Shown here: positions 54,991-64,000 of the stretch, one piece after another
Numbering within the stretch: the stretch's first letter is position 1
How the letters are laid out: each line of letters begins with the position of its first letter
Source of the DNA: Guadua angustifolia
Taxonomy: Eukaryota; Streptophyta; Magnoliopsida; Poales; Poaceae
Assembly: GCA_036346375.1 (NCBI GenBank)
Contig: CM070517.1
Span: forward strand, 7,605,161 to 7,669,160
Direction of reading: 5' to 3'
Length of the DNA: 64,000 bases
Program-made: the position numbers and the translations under genes
The notes under the pieces: model-generated
The model's input: only the letters and a program-made list of their open reading frames with translations
What the model was told of the DNA's origin: nothing
Database searches by the model: none

Positions 54991-55955
54991 ACGAGAAAGC
55001 AATGATCTATAATAATACATTCTATGATAAAACTTCTCTAAATAACTACATATCTAAACAAAACTATCTACCCATTTACTTACTACCCAATACAATTGTA
55101 GATGTAGTCATTTTATTTGCTAACCTACCATGATTTCAAAATAAAACCTACAAAGAAGCACAAAACTCAACTCTAAAATGGAGAAATTCACTCATCTCCC
55201 TCTTTTCTCCTATTCTTCCCCTCTACTCTCCTCTCTTCTTTTCCTCTTCTTCTCGTCTCCTCTCCTCATTTACCTCTCCTTTTGTTTTAGCCTAATGGCT
55301 CCCAGCCAGTTGCTCAGTTTGATTAAATGCCTTAGCTTTTGGTGCTATTTGAAATGGTGACAAAGCGCGTGGGTGCCTCTATCACCATTTCAAATAGTGA
55401 TTGGTTCACAAGGCTGTTGCCAATTTAATTGGTGGCAGAGGCTATCGTCAAATCAAATGGAGACAGATACTGTTGGTGAGTCTCAATTGTCATTTGAATT
55501 ACTGAAAGAGCTATATTTGTGTAATTTTTTTGATGTACTATTTCTGTAATATAATTTACAAAATGTATTATTTATAAAAACCACAGAATAAGAACTAACG
55601 CATTTGAATGCATTATTAAAAAAACAGATTAAGGACTAACGGGTTACCAGGTGTTTTCTTATTTTCTTTTATTTTTTCCTCTTTTTGTCCCAACTACATG
55701 GTTTCCTACTTTTCTTAGGTGCATATGCACTAAATACCAACCAGTTCAACCAGTGTGGGTATGTGCCATGCATCTTGCATGCTGATTGCACATTAGCTCA
55801 GTTATTTTGAGATTTTTCAGAACTTTTGGTATCATAAGTTGACATGTTTGTTTGTTTAATTATTTATTTTAGAATATTTAAATGTCTTTTGTAAACTGAA
55901 AATCGAGGTCACACTAATGTTAATATGTCCATCTTACAGTTTACTATGAAGTGGA
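54991..55955. other. Gene-free AT-rich spacer with a pyrimidine tract
   Basis: Contains a strong polypyrimidine run on the plus strand at about 55192-55285 (TCTCC/TTCTC-rich). At 55340-55500 a short family of atttgaaatggtga/catttcaaatagtga words forms inverted repeats. It may be the end of the MULE or an unrecognised MITE. No gene is supported. Confidence 0.35.
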
Positions 55956-55959
55956 GGGG

Positions 55960-56285
55960 GGGGGGAGCCGGCAGTGATAGAGTATCATTGCCGGCTCGGG
56001 AGCCACCCACGCGGGAAAGTCTTATCACTGCCAATTCCAAGTGCAAACCAGCAATGATAAGACACAGTATATTTTTCCCACGCGAACAGCAGCGGTATCA
56101 CTGCCGCATTAAGAGATAGAACCGGTAGTGATGTATTAATACCGGTTTGAAAGCATAAGCAATAGTGACAATATATATCATGCGCGATTTCCCACGCGAA
56201 TAGCAGCGATATCACTGTTGGATTTAGAGATAGAACTGGCAGTGATATATTACTGCTGCTTCCAGAGCAAGAGCCAGCAGTGATA
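55960..56285. repeat. Left subterminal repeats of the CACTA element
   Basis: About ten units of the word GCCGGCAGTGATA or its inverse TATCACTGCCG, each mutated. The longer phrases cccacgcgaa(c/t)agcagcg occur at 56088 and 56191, spaced about 103 bp. These would bind the accessory transposase. A TATATATAT run (56296-56304) follows and may be the promoter of the transposase gene. Confidence 0.8.
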
Positions 56286-56935
56286 ATATGGCCCTATATA
56301 TATCTCGGCTTCCTTCCCCAACCTGTCCAAAATAAAGAGGAGCTCTGTTCTTGCTTGGTTAGGGAAGAGAGGGGGTGAATTTTTGCTCTCAAATTTGATG
56401 GAATTCATTTCTAACTCGTGATCTAAGATTCGTATCTTGATGTACATTTTATTTGTAGTTTATTTAGTTGGATATTACGTTCTATATTGTTGTAGGTTGT
56501 GGGAATTATTGATTGCATAATGAGCACAATTAGAGCTCTAATCTTGAGACTAGATTTCAAATTACCAACTTTTATATGTATAGTGATTGGTGAGATTAAG
56601 ATGTAGGTTGAATTTAAGTATTTAGAGGACTAAATTAGTAATTATATTTAATACGTAGATTGAATTTAAATGTGGTAGCACTTCATAATTAACTATTGTT
56701 TAATCTAATTACTTAAAATTGTTTCTTTATTTGGTGTATAGTAATTTAATACTTTTTTAAGTAATGCAAATTTGTAGGAATTATTTAATTGATTTTAAAA
56801 GCGAGATTTGGATACAGATTTATAATTAATAAAAATTTCTAGATTAATTAGCACTACGTAACAAATTAAATGAATAAAACAATTTGTGACCACTTATTGA
56901 TTTATTGAGATTTTATTTGTTATAAATATTTGTAG

Positions 56936-59900
56936 ATGGACCGAGCATGGATGTATGAAGTGACAGTCGTGATAGAGAGTACTTTAATGGTGTGACTAGT
57001 TTTCTGAGTACGATTGCGGCGTACAAGTCAAATAAGCTGATGGACTGTATTTGTTGCCCATGCGTCGATTGCAAGAATGAGAAGCAATTTTCTAACCTTG
57101 AGGCGATCTATGCACACTTGCTTCGAAGGGGTTTCAAGCCTACCTATACTTGTTGGACCGAGCATGGTGAAGATGAGATTGTACGTGAAGGTCATCTGAT
57201 TCATGATGATGACAACGACTTGACTGCGGTTGAAGAAACGTTCGTTGACACCTAGGAAGACACGTTCGTCAATAACCACGAAGATGATCTAGAACAGATG
57301 TTGCATGATGGGGAGCAGGACCTTATGAGTGAAAGGGATTTTCAGAAGTTCCAGCGTATGGTAGAGATTCTACAACACCTTTGTACCCGGGCTGCAAGAA
57401 GGAGCTACAACACCTTTGTACCCGGGCTACAAGAAGGAGCTCAAAAAGCTACATGTTATGCTTACGCTACTGTAGTTGAAGGCAAGCAATGGTTGGTCCG
57501 ATAAGAGCTTCACAGAGCTGTTAAGTTTCTTCAGGGATGTCCTTCTAGAGGGTAACGTGTTGCTAGCAACCACGTACCAGGCCAAGTAGGTTGTTTGCCT
57601 GTTGGGACTGGAAGTACAAAAAATACATATATGTCCAAACAATTGCATATTGTATCGCAATGAGTTTGCAAATTTGGATGCGTGTCCCATTTGCAAGGCA
57701 TCTCGGTATAAGTGTGGCGATGATGACATCGAGGTGCAGCGTAAGAAGAAAAGGCCCCTAGTAAAGGTGGTGTGGTATTTCCCTATAATCCCCCGTCTGA
57801 AGCGTCTGTTTGCTAACAAAAGGCATGCTCAATTGCCGTGATGGCACGCTGAAGAGCATAAGAAGGATGGAATGCTTAGACACTCTACTGACTCTGCGTA
57901 GTGGAGGAACATCGATAGAAAATACATGAAACACTTTGCATATGATATGAGGAATATAAGGTTCGAGCTCAATACGGATGGGATGAATCCTTTTGGCAAT
58001 ATGAGTAGTCATCATAACACTTGGCCGATGACTTTATGTATCTACAACCTTCCTCCTTGGCTTTGTATGAAGCAAAAGTATATTATGATACCACTGCTGA
58101 TCCAAGGGCCAAAGCAACCTGGCAATGATATCGATGTACACCTCAAACCACTGGTTGAAGATCTTCTGGTATTGTGGAACGATAGTGTACGGGTATGGGA
58201 TGAGTATAAAAGAGAGAACTTCATGCTACGCGCGTTGTTTTTCGTAACCATCAATGATTACCCTGCTCTTGGTAATCTTTCGAGCTAGACTATTAAAGGA
58301 TTCAATAGATGCATCAATTGCACGGTTGATACAGGTACTAGTGACTGAAATACTGCCAAAAAATGTGTTACATGCGGCATCGTAGGTTCCTTTGCAAGGA
58401 CCACCCATATCGCAACAACAAGAGAGCTTTTAGCGGTACAAAGGAGACTGCTTTAGCTTCGCAACATCGCAACAGCAAAGAGATATTTGTGGCCATAAAG
58501 GATATTAAAATTATCCATGAAAAGGGAGCTGGAAGTACATCAGTCTTGAGTTTCGGTGAAACAGCTCCTTTGTGGAAGAAGAGATCAGTGTTTATAGACC
58601 TACCTTATTGGCCGCACCTGGATGTTTGACATGCAATCGATGTCATGCATATAGAGAAGAACGTGTGTAACAGCTTGCTTGGTATTTTACTAGACATACC
58701 TAGCAAAACAAAAGATACACTCAACGCACGAATGGACCTGAAAGATATGAAACTCAGGAAGGAGTTGCATCACGAAAACTTAGATGAAGGCAAAAAGTAC
58801 TTTCCCGTAGCTTGCTACACTCTTAGCAAGAAAGAGAAAATTAGCGTGTGTGAGTACTTGCATGGAGTCAAAGTTTCGTCCAGTTATTCTGCCAACATAA
58901 AGAGGCTAGTCTCAATGAAAGACTTAAAATTAATTGGCATGAAGACTCATGATTGCCACGTGATGATGACATAGATGCTTCCTGTTGCAATTAAGGGTGT
59001 TCTGCTAGAGAAAGTGCGAGACCTAATTATAAAGTTGTGTTCATTCTTCAACGCGATTTCACAGAAGGCCATCGATCCGTTGAAACTGGATAAGCTACAG
59101 CAAGACGTGATCCACACTCTATGTCGGCTTGAGATGTGCTTCCCTCCATCCTTCTTCGATATTATGGTCCATCTCATTGTTCATATTGTGAAAGAGATAT
59201 AGTTTCTTGGCCCTGTGTTTCTATATTAGATGTACCCTTTCGAGAGGTTCATAGGGGTTGTGAAGAAATATGTTTGTAATCAACATCGGCCGGAAGGGTG
59301 CATTGCTGAAGGTTGGGGAACCGAGGAGGTCATTAAGTTTTGCATTGATTACATGGATCTCAAACCGATTGGTGTGTCCGTATCTTGCTATGAGAGGAGG
59401 CTACAAGGGAAAGGGACATTAGGTCAAAAATCAATCCGTACTAACGATCGTGCTTCATTCACGCAAGCACATTTTACAGTTCTGCACCAATCAGTTGTAG
59501 TGGCCCTATATGTCAACATGCACAAGAACATGCTAAGAAGAAAAAACCCATTTAAGTCTGAGGTTTGGATCGCGAGAGAGCACAAAGATAATTTTGGAGA
59601 TTGGTTGCTTAGACACATGATGCATACGTAGATAGAATGTGCTCAGTTGAGAGCATTGGCTAAGGGACTGTCATATACAATTTTGACATTTGAAGGATAC
59701 GATATTAATGGATATACATTTTATACAAGAGCACAAGATTACAAGAGCGCCAACCAGAACAGCGGTGTCCGTATAGATGCCTATGACAGCAATGGCAATA
59801 TGCAGACGTACTACAGATTCATAGAAGAGATTTGGGAGCTTGACTATGGGCCTTTGAAGGTCCCCCTCTTTCGGTGCTAGTGGGTCAGGCTACCTAGGGG

Positions 59901-60213
59901 CGTGAACATCGACAAGTGCGGTGTCACTACCGTGAACTTCAAACACGTCAGATACAGAGAAAAACCATTTGTACTTGCTAATGTCGTTACACAAATTTTC
60001 TTTGTAAGGGATCCGGTTGACAAGGAACACCATGCGGTTCTTCAAGGAAAAAGAAGAATTGTCGGAGTTGAGAATGTAGTCGACGAGAAAGACTATAACC
60101 AATTCGATGAGCTTCCTCCTTTCGGTGAGAACATCGACCTAGGTTTCATGGAAAACATAGAGGAAGCTACATACATACACCACGATCATAACGAAGGTCG
60201 AATAGTAACTTAG
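56936..60213 (+). pseudogene. CACTA TNP2-type transposase, decayed
   Basis: Start MDRAWMYE at 56936 after an ATTTGTAG acceptor-like site; the frame is lost near 56965. The transposase-associated domain at 56992-57255 carries CCPCVDCKN and HLLRRGFKPTYTCWTEHGE. The TNP2 core at 57602-58629 carries ICPNNCILYRNEF, CPICKASRYKC, WPMTLCIYNLPPWLCMKQKY and KPLVEDLLVLW. It continues with HIEKNVCNSLLGILLDI (58645 on), a DUF4218-like part (YPFERFIGVVKKYVCNQHRPEG) at 59230-59631 and a DUF4216-like part (FVLANVVTQIFFVRDP, RRIVGVENVVDE) at 59902-60213. At least eight stops or frame changes. A 42-bp tandem duplication lies at about 57373-57440. Confidence 0.9.
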
Positions 60214-60235
60214 TTGTATAATTAAGGATATGCTT

Positions 60236-60560
60236 TATTTTGTATGAAGGTCAAGTTTCAATTTGTAATATAAATATTTTGTACGAAGGACATGCTTCAA
60301 TTTGTAATGTATGGAGTATTGATTTAATACTACACTATAGATATTTAACAAACAATATTAATATAATTACTTTGTACGAAGGACATGCTTCAATTTGTAA
60401 TGTATGGAGTATTGATTATTACTATACTATAGATATTTAACAAATAATATTAATATAAATATTTTGTACGAAGGACACGCTTCAATTTGTATTGTATGGA
60501 CTATTGATTATTACTGTATGCTAGATATTTAACAATATTAATATAAACATTAGTTAATAT
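60236..60560 (+). repeat. Tandem ~92-bp repeat downstream of the transposase
   Basis: The word TTTGTACGAAGGACA recurs at 60281, 60374 and 60466 (spacings 93 and 92), with a first partial unit at 60242. Each unit continues with GCTTCAATTTGTAATGTATGGA, with slight changes, and an AT-rich part. It lies in the 3' untranslated region of the CACTA gene. Confidence 0.88.
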
Positions 60561-60569
60561 AGTATGCAA

Positions 60570-60800
60570 AGGGGGGCAGGGACTATCACTATTGGTTCCA
60601 TGGCAACCCAGCAGAGATGGTTTATATAACTGCCGGTTCCTATCGAACCCAGCACTGATTGTGTTACATCACTGCCGATTCTTATCTAACTCGGCACTGA
60701 TAGTGTTACAACACTGCTGGTTCTTATCTAACCTAGCACTGATAGTGTTACATCACTACCGGGTCGAAAATCAACTGGTAGAGATGACATATCAATGCCA
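60570..60800. repeat. Right subterminal repeats of the CACTA element
   Basis: About nine units of CACTGCCGG/GCACTGATAG words, for example ttacatcactgccgattcttatctaactcggcactgatag at a spacing of about 46 bp between 60660 and 60760. They are the inverse counterpart of 55960-56285. Confidence 0.8.
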
Positions 60801-60967
60801 GGTTTTTTGATTGAACCTACAGTGGCTCCTTTCTATATAAACATGGCATCCCCGCACTTAGCCATTTTGCCCGTTTCTTCCTGCCGACCGATTTCATCTG
60901 CACGTCCCTTGCTCATGCCGGCCCTCCCCACGTCGTCCCTCCCCACGCTGGCCCTCCCCACTCCGTC

Positions 60968-61430
60968 ATGCTCCGCCCTGCTTACAATCGCATGGTCAGG
61001 AACCTACGGCCCTTGGGGGTGAGGCTAGGCGACCCACTGGAACCCTCAGCGATGCAGTACGCCCTTTTCATCACTAGGGTTACCGAGGCTCTCTCGCCGG
61101 CCTACCTGCCACCCTGTTCGCCCTCTCTACTCGAGAAGGGCGGGAGGTCGCAGCCACCACTGTGGGGTACGTGCTGGCCTACTACGCCAGCCGCAACGCC
61201 TCCTTCGACCCCTTGTCCACCATGGTCGGAATCGAAGGCGACGAGGCCAGGCGCAAGCTCGCGTGCGCGAAGCCTCGGAGTATGTGGCCGGGCAGATGAA
61301 GGTGGAGGACCCGGCCCTTGACACTGCGATGGCGAAGGAGGCGGGGGATGACATCGAGCACATCCATTCGCCGATGACGAATGATGGCCTGGGCGGCCCT
61401 TCTTATTTTCTTCGTTTCTTTCTTCTCTTT
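60968..61430 (+). pseudogene. Opposite-strand ORF downstream of pol in element G
   Basis: Plus strand. The first frame (60968-61110) reads MVRNLRPLGVRLGDPLEP, MQYALFITRVTEALSPAYLP in the second half. A shifted frame continues with GREVAATTVGYVLAYYASRNASFDP, EGDEARRKLACAKASEYVAGQ, then EDPALDTAMAKEAGDD to 61380. A TA-rich tail with AATGAAATTATC follows (61460), like a polyadenylation region. The direction is opposite to the pol of G. Antisense ORFs between pol and the 3' LTR are known in Tat-lineage elements of grasses; this looks like one. Function unknown; I recognise no domain. Confidence 0.5.
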
Positions 61431-62072
61431 TTTTGTTGCCCTGTACATACACCCTTTAGCAAACTTAATGAAATTATCATCCTTTGCCTTTACCTGAATG
61501 TCTGTTTGTGTGTGTTTGTCCGCATCTGCTCAACCCAACCACAGGGCGACTAGCCCCCGGTCTTGCCGTGACGCGGGTCCGGGGGTTTAGATCAGGTCAA
61601 TGCTTCGGCACTTTCCCTGCAATCGTACGCAGCCGCTACAAACACGAGTAGAAGTTACGCAAGACACGCAGGGAATAGACCAAAAGAGCATAAGTCCCCG
61701 CGCGTGTGGTTGTCACTGTCCCATTGCCTTTCGGAACTTAAACTCTTGCGATCTCTCGGAACCTGACCACGGCGCTACGTGACAAGGCAGCACATTCCCA
61801 GGAGCGGTTTTGGGCCTGTGGTGCTCACGGTGACAACCCGGGGTGTACTAGCCACATTGAACACCATGCCGAACTCGCCCCCTAGTCGTCCGTCCCTGTC
61901 CGACGCGAGCGCTGGGTGTTATCGCTTATCGACAAGGAGCCGCCGAGCTACTGGTACCCATGACAACCACGCAAAACGTAACCCACCGGGGCACAAGCAG
62001 GAAAGACAAGAAAGACAGACTGAGAGCTCACAAGGCAAACAACTTAACTTATTATCGACCATCGCCGATCAG
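61431..62072. other. Spacer between the opposite-strand ORF and pol of element G
   Basis: GC-rich, gene-free. It has a GT-rich word (tgtttgtgtgtgtttgtc, about 61500) and scattered small ORFs without similarity to known domains. Confidence 0.4.
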
Positions 62073-63018
62073 CTAATGGAGGGAGAGCCCATTCTCCAGC
62101 TGATCGGAGCAAACTGCCGAGCACTTACAGTTCTCAGGGGTAGAACGTCCACAATATTTCCAAGTTCTGGGAGTTCGCCAGCTCTTGGCTGTCCTCAGTG
62201 GCCAACCGAACGGCCCCGGGCCGAGAGACCGAGACCACCTTAAAGGGGCCCTCCCACAGGGGAGACAGCTTGTTGCAACCGGCCTGTGCCAGAATTCTAC
62301 GCAAGACGAGGTCACCCACTGCCAGTGCTCTCTTATGGACCCGGGTGGCGTGGTACCGCCTGAGACTCTACTGATACCGAGCAATACGCAAAGCCGCCCG
62401 ATCACGCACCTCCTCCAGATGGTTGACTTCTTCACGGCACTGGTCTTTTTGGTCCTCCTCATTGAATGCCGAAACGCGCGGGGAGCCGAATGACAGCACG
62501 GATGGAAGGACAGCTTTTGCCCCATAGACGAGGAAGAAAGGTGTTTCTCAAGTCGCTCGGCTGGGTGTGGTTCGAAGCAACCACATCACCGCAGGAAGTT
62601 CATCCGTCCACCGTACTACCCGCTTGTGGAGCCGGTCAAACGCTCTAGTCTTGAGGCCCCACAACACCAGCGCGTTAGCACGCTCCGCTTGTCCATTGCT
62701 CCTCGGGTGGGCCACCGAGGCAAAACATACCTTAGTACCCATCTCTTCACAGAACTCCAGAAATGCTGCGTTGGTGAATTCGGTGCCGTTGTCGGTGATG
62801 ATGCAGTTGGTGACTCCAAAGCGGGTAAAGATCCCATGCATGAACCTGATAGCAGCGGAGGCTGTGATGGTGCACACTGCATCGGCTTCAACCCACTTGG
62901 TGAATTTTTCAATGGCGACGAACAGATGGGTGAAGCCCCCTGTGTCCCGCGGGAACGGGCTCAAGATGTCCAGCCCCCAGACCGCAAACAACCAAGAGAG
63001 CGGGATGGTTTGCAGCAC
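62073..63018 (-). pseudogene. Integrase of element G
   Basis: The frame 62548-63018 shows FAVWGLDILSPFP (first Asp), CIITDNGTEFTNAAF (second Asp) and GQAERANALVLWGLK (Glu), with 35 residues between the second Asp and Glu, the D,D35E spacing. The C-terminal segment 62134-62319 has VLRRILAQAGCNKLSPLWEGPFKVV and GAVRLATEDSQEL, the GPF module of Tat elements, ending LWTFYP. Between them the frame changes at about 62530. The zinc domain upstream (63019-63060) is degraded. No chromodomain, as expected for Tat. Confidence 0.9.
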
Positions 63019-63023
63019 TTGGG

Positions 63024-63321
63024 CTAGTCAGTGGATCGCCTGGGTACTCCGCCTAGCCAGGTGTTTCTACCGGTACCGCCTTGGCGGTGTCTCCATCCTT
63101 CCTGAATCGGGGGCAGAGGCTGGTGCGCTGTCTCCCCTCCCTGAACTAGGGGCTGGGATAGATGCGCCACCTTCCCTCCCTGAGTGAGAGGCTGAGACAG
63201 CCGCACCATCGTCCCCATCATGAACGGGGGCTGCGACGGACGGTCGCGTAAGCCTTTCTTCAAAGACCCCGACTGGAACAGTGGTTCTTGACGACGCGAG
63301 CTGTGAAAGCCTGTCTGCCAT
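63024..63321 (-). pseudogene. Linker between second RNase H and integrase, with short repeats
   Basis: The segment 63067-63321 starts MADRLSQLASSRTTVPVGVF, the usual end of the Tat second RNase H, then passes into a Ser/Gly/Ala-rich repeat with four units of the type (A/S)xSGRxGxA (SASHSGREGGA, APSSGRGDSA, APDSGRME). At DNA level the unit is about 48-51 bp (ccctcc...gaacgggggctg-like). Such an expansion is not usual in this linker. Confidence 0.7.
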
Positions 63322-63372
63322 GTGGTTGTCGCGTCGAGGGATATGGATATACCCTAGCCCTTCGAAGCGGCG

Positions 63373-63609
63373 TTACATCTTCCTAACCTCCGCCAAGTAT
63401 GCTGCCATTATGGGGTCAGAGCACTGAAATTCCTTTCGTGCCTGATTGATGACCAGTAGGGAGTCATGTTTGACTTGGAGACGCCGGATGCCTAACGCGG
63501 AGGTGCCGCACAGCCCCGCCAGTAAACCCTCGTACTCGGTGATGTTGTTGGTGGCCTTGAAGTTAAGGATGACCACGTACTGAAGGATGTCGCCGGTCGG
63601 GGAGTCCAA
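63373..63609 (-). pseudogene. Second (archaeal-type) RNase H of element G
   Basis: 79 residues: TNNITEYEGLLAGLCGTSALGIRRLQVKHDSLLVINQ, QCSDPIMAAYLAEVRKM. The E-Y-E-x-L and D-S-L-L-V motifs with catalytic Glu and Asp are kept. The first Asp (DGS-type) should lie at about 63630-63660 in another frame. In the family it follows the canonical RNase H and is thought to restore RNase H activity. Confidence 0.88.
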
Positions 63610-63649
63610 GACGACTCCAGCCCCTGCGCCCTCGAGCCTGAAGGAGTCG

Positions 63650-64000
63650 TCAAAGAATAAAGTCCAGGGATATTTCTTTAGCTTCAGGAGTGGCGGGAGT
63701 CCACTTGGCGACGAACTCCGCCAGTCTTTGACTCTTGATGGCGATGCGGGGGGTGAACTTGAGGCTGAACTCCCCCTGCTCTACCGACCACTTGGCGACG
63801 CGACCCTCGGCTTCCCGATTGTGGAGGATCTCTCGCAGGGGATAGGCAGTGACCACCGTGATCTCCCGTCCTTGGAAGTAGTGCCACAGTTTCCTGGACG
63901 CCACTAGGACGGCGTATAACATATTCTGTGCTTGTGGGTATCTGGTCTTCGCCTCATGTAGCACCTTGTTGACGTAGTAGACTGGCTTCTGGATGCCTTC
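63650..64000 (-). pseudogene. RNase H of element G, runs off the window
   Basis: The minus strand from the window edge reads EGIQKPVYYVNKVLHEAKTRYPQ and continues with LWHYFQGREITVVTAYPLREIL, GRVAKWSVEQGEFSLKF, AIKSQRLAEFVAKWTP. This is the Tat-type RT-linked RNase H, open to 63650. RT and the upstream genes are beyond the right edge. Confidence 0.88.

Larger units (their letters stand above)
55955..60800 (+). mobile_element. CACTA (En/Spm-type) transposon, decayed
   Basis: Two arrays of CAGTGATA/TATCACTG-type subterminal repeats (55960-56285 and 60570-60800) in opposite net orientation bracket a TNP2-type transposase on the plus strand. The outermost units are gccggcagtgatag on the left and ctatcactattgg on the right. 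Exact CACTA termini were not found, so the ends are approximate. No second (TNPA-like) gene is recognised. Confidence 0.8.
60968..64000 (-). mobile_element. Element G: Tat-lineage gypsy, 3' half
   Basis: The minus strand carries RNase H (63650 on), a second RNase H (63373-63609), a linker (63067-63321) and integrase (62073-63018), continuing beyond the window. A duplicated archaeal-type RNase H between RNase H and integrase defines the Tat lineage. The 3' LTR is not identified; the element is probably cut near 60800-60970 next to the CACTA end. Confidence 0.85.

Noticed and set aside
55912..55922. CACTAATGTTA as the left terminus of the CACTA element
   Set aside because: No matching inverted terminus exists to the right of the right subterminal array, and the 40 bp inside are unlike it. 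Chance occurrence of CACTA is likely.

Overview
This 64-kb window looks like heterochromatic or intergenic DNA from a grass (Poaceae). Nearly all of it is transposable elements, and the LTR families, primer-binding sites (PBS) and palindromic promoter repeats are typical of grasses. I see no convincing single-copy host gene, tRNA, rRNA or CRISPR array. Every transposon reading frame examined except one gag carries stops or frameshifts, so the region is dead but well preserved.

Layout. The core is a Russian-doll nest of minus-strand LTR retrotransposons. The host is element E, a Ty3/gypsy chromovirus-like element: 5' LTR 49425-50797, gag at 46575-46861 and 40300-41308, protease, RT and RNase H at 38909-40260, integrase at 8504-9789. 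E was hit by five things. (1) Element F, a Sirevirus-like Ty1/copia (about 516-8503), cut its integrase. (2) Element D, a Tat-lineage gypsy with 0.54-kb LTRs (9790-10328 and 38352-38903), sits in RNase H with 5-bp target duplication GCGTT/GTGTT. (3) A hAT transposon (41317-46566) sits in gag with a perfect 8-bp duplication GTTCTGAC. (4) A solo Tat LTR (47336-48309, duplication AGCAC) lies in the leader. (5) A probable copia solo LTR (44523-46287) lies inside the hAT.

Inside D are two long-LTR chromoviruses of Tekay/Del type: A (11156-23678) and B (23673-36983). They are joined through a chimeric LTR at a 6-bp AATTCA microhomology, and everything of D between the two insertion sites (protease and pol) is gone. 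Element C (26925-30686, duplication ACTTG) is inserted in the RT of B. C is an internally deleted derivative with one full LTR, an integrase/chromodomain remnant and 110 bp of the other LTR. Nesting is therefore four deep: E > D > B > C.

Right of E the window holds an unassigned stretch (50798-52037), a possible copia-like LTR (52038-53650), a decayed Mutator-like (MULE) transposase on the minus strand (53690-54990), and a decayed CACTA element on the plus strand (subterminal repeats 55960-56285 and 60570-60800, TNP2-type transposase 56936-60213). From about 60968 to the end lies the 3' half of a minus-strand Tat-lineage gypsy element (G) with RNase H, archaeal-type second RNase H and integrase, plus an opposite-strand ORF downstream of pol. 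The first 515 bases are a plus-oriented gypsy LTR end.

The most interesting item is an extra ORF upstream of gag in both A (about 19380-20110) and B (about 33290-33900). It encodes similar coiled-coil-ending proteins although the elements are clearly different families, which suggests a conserved accessory protein in this chromovirus group.
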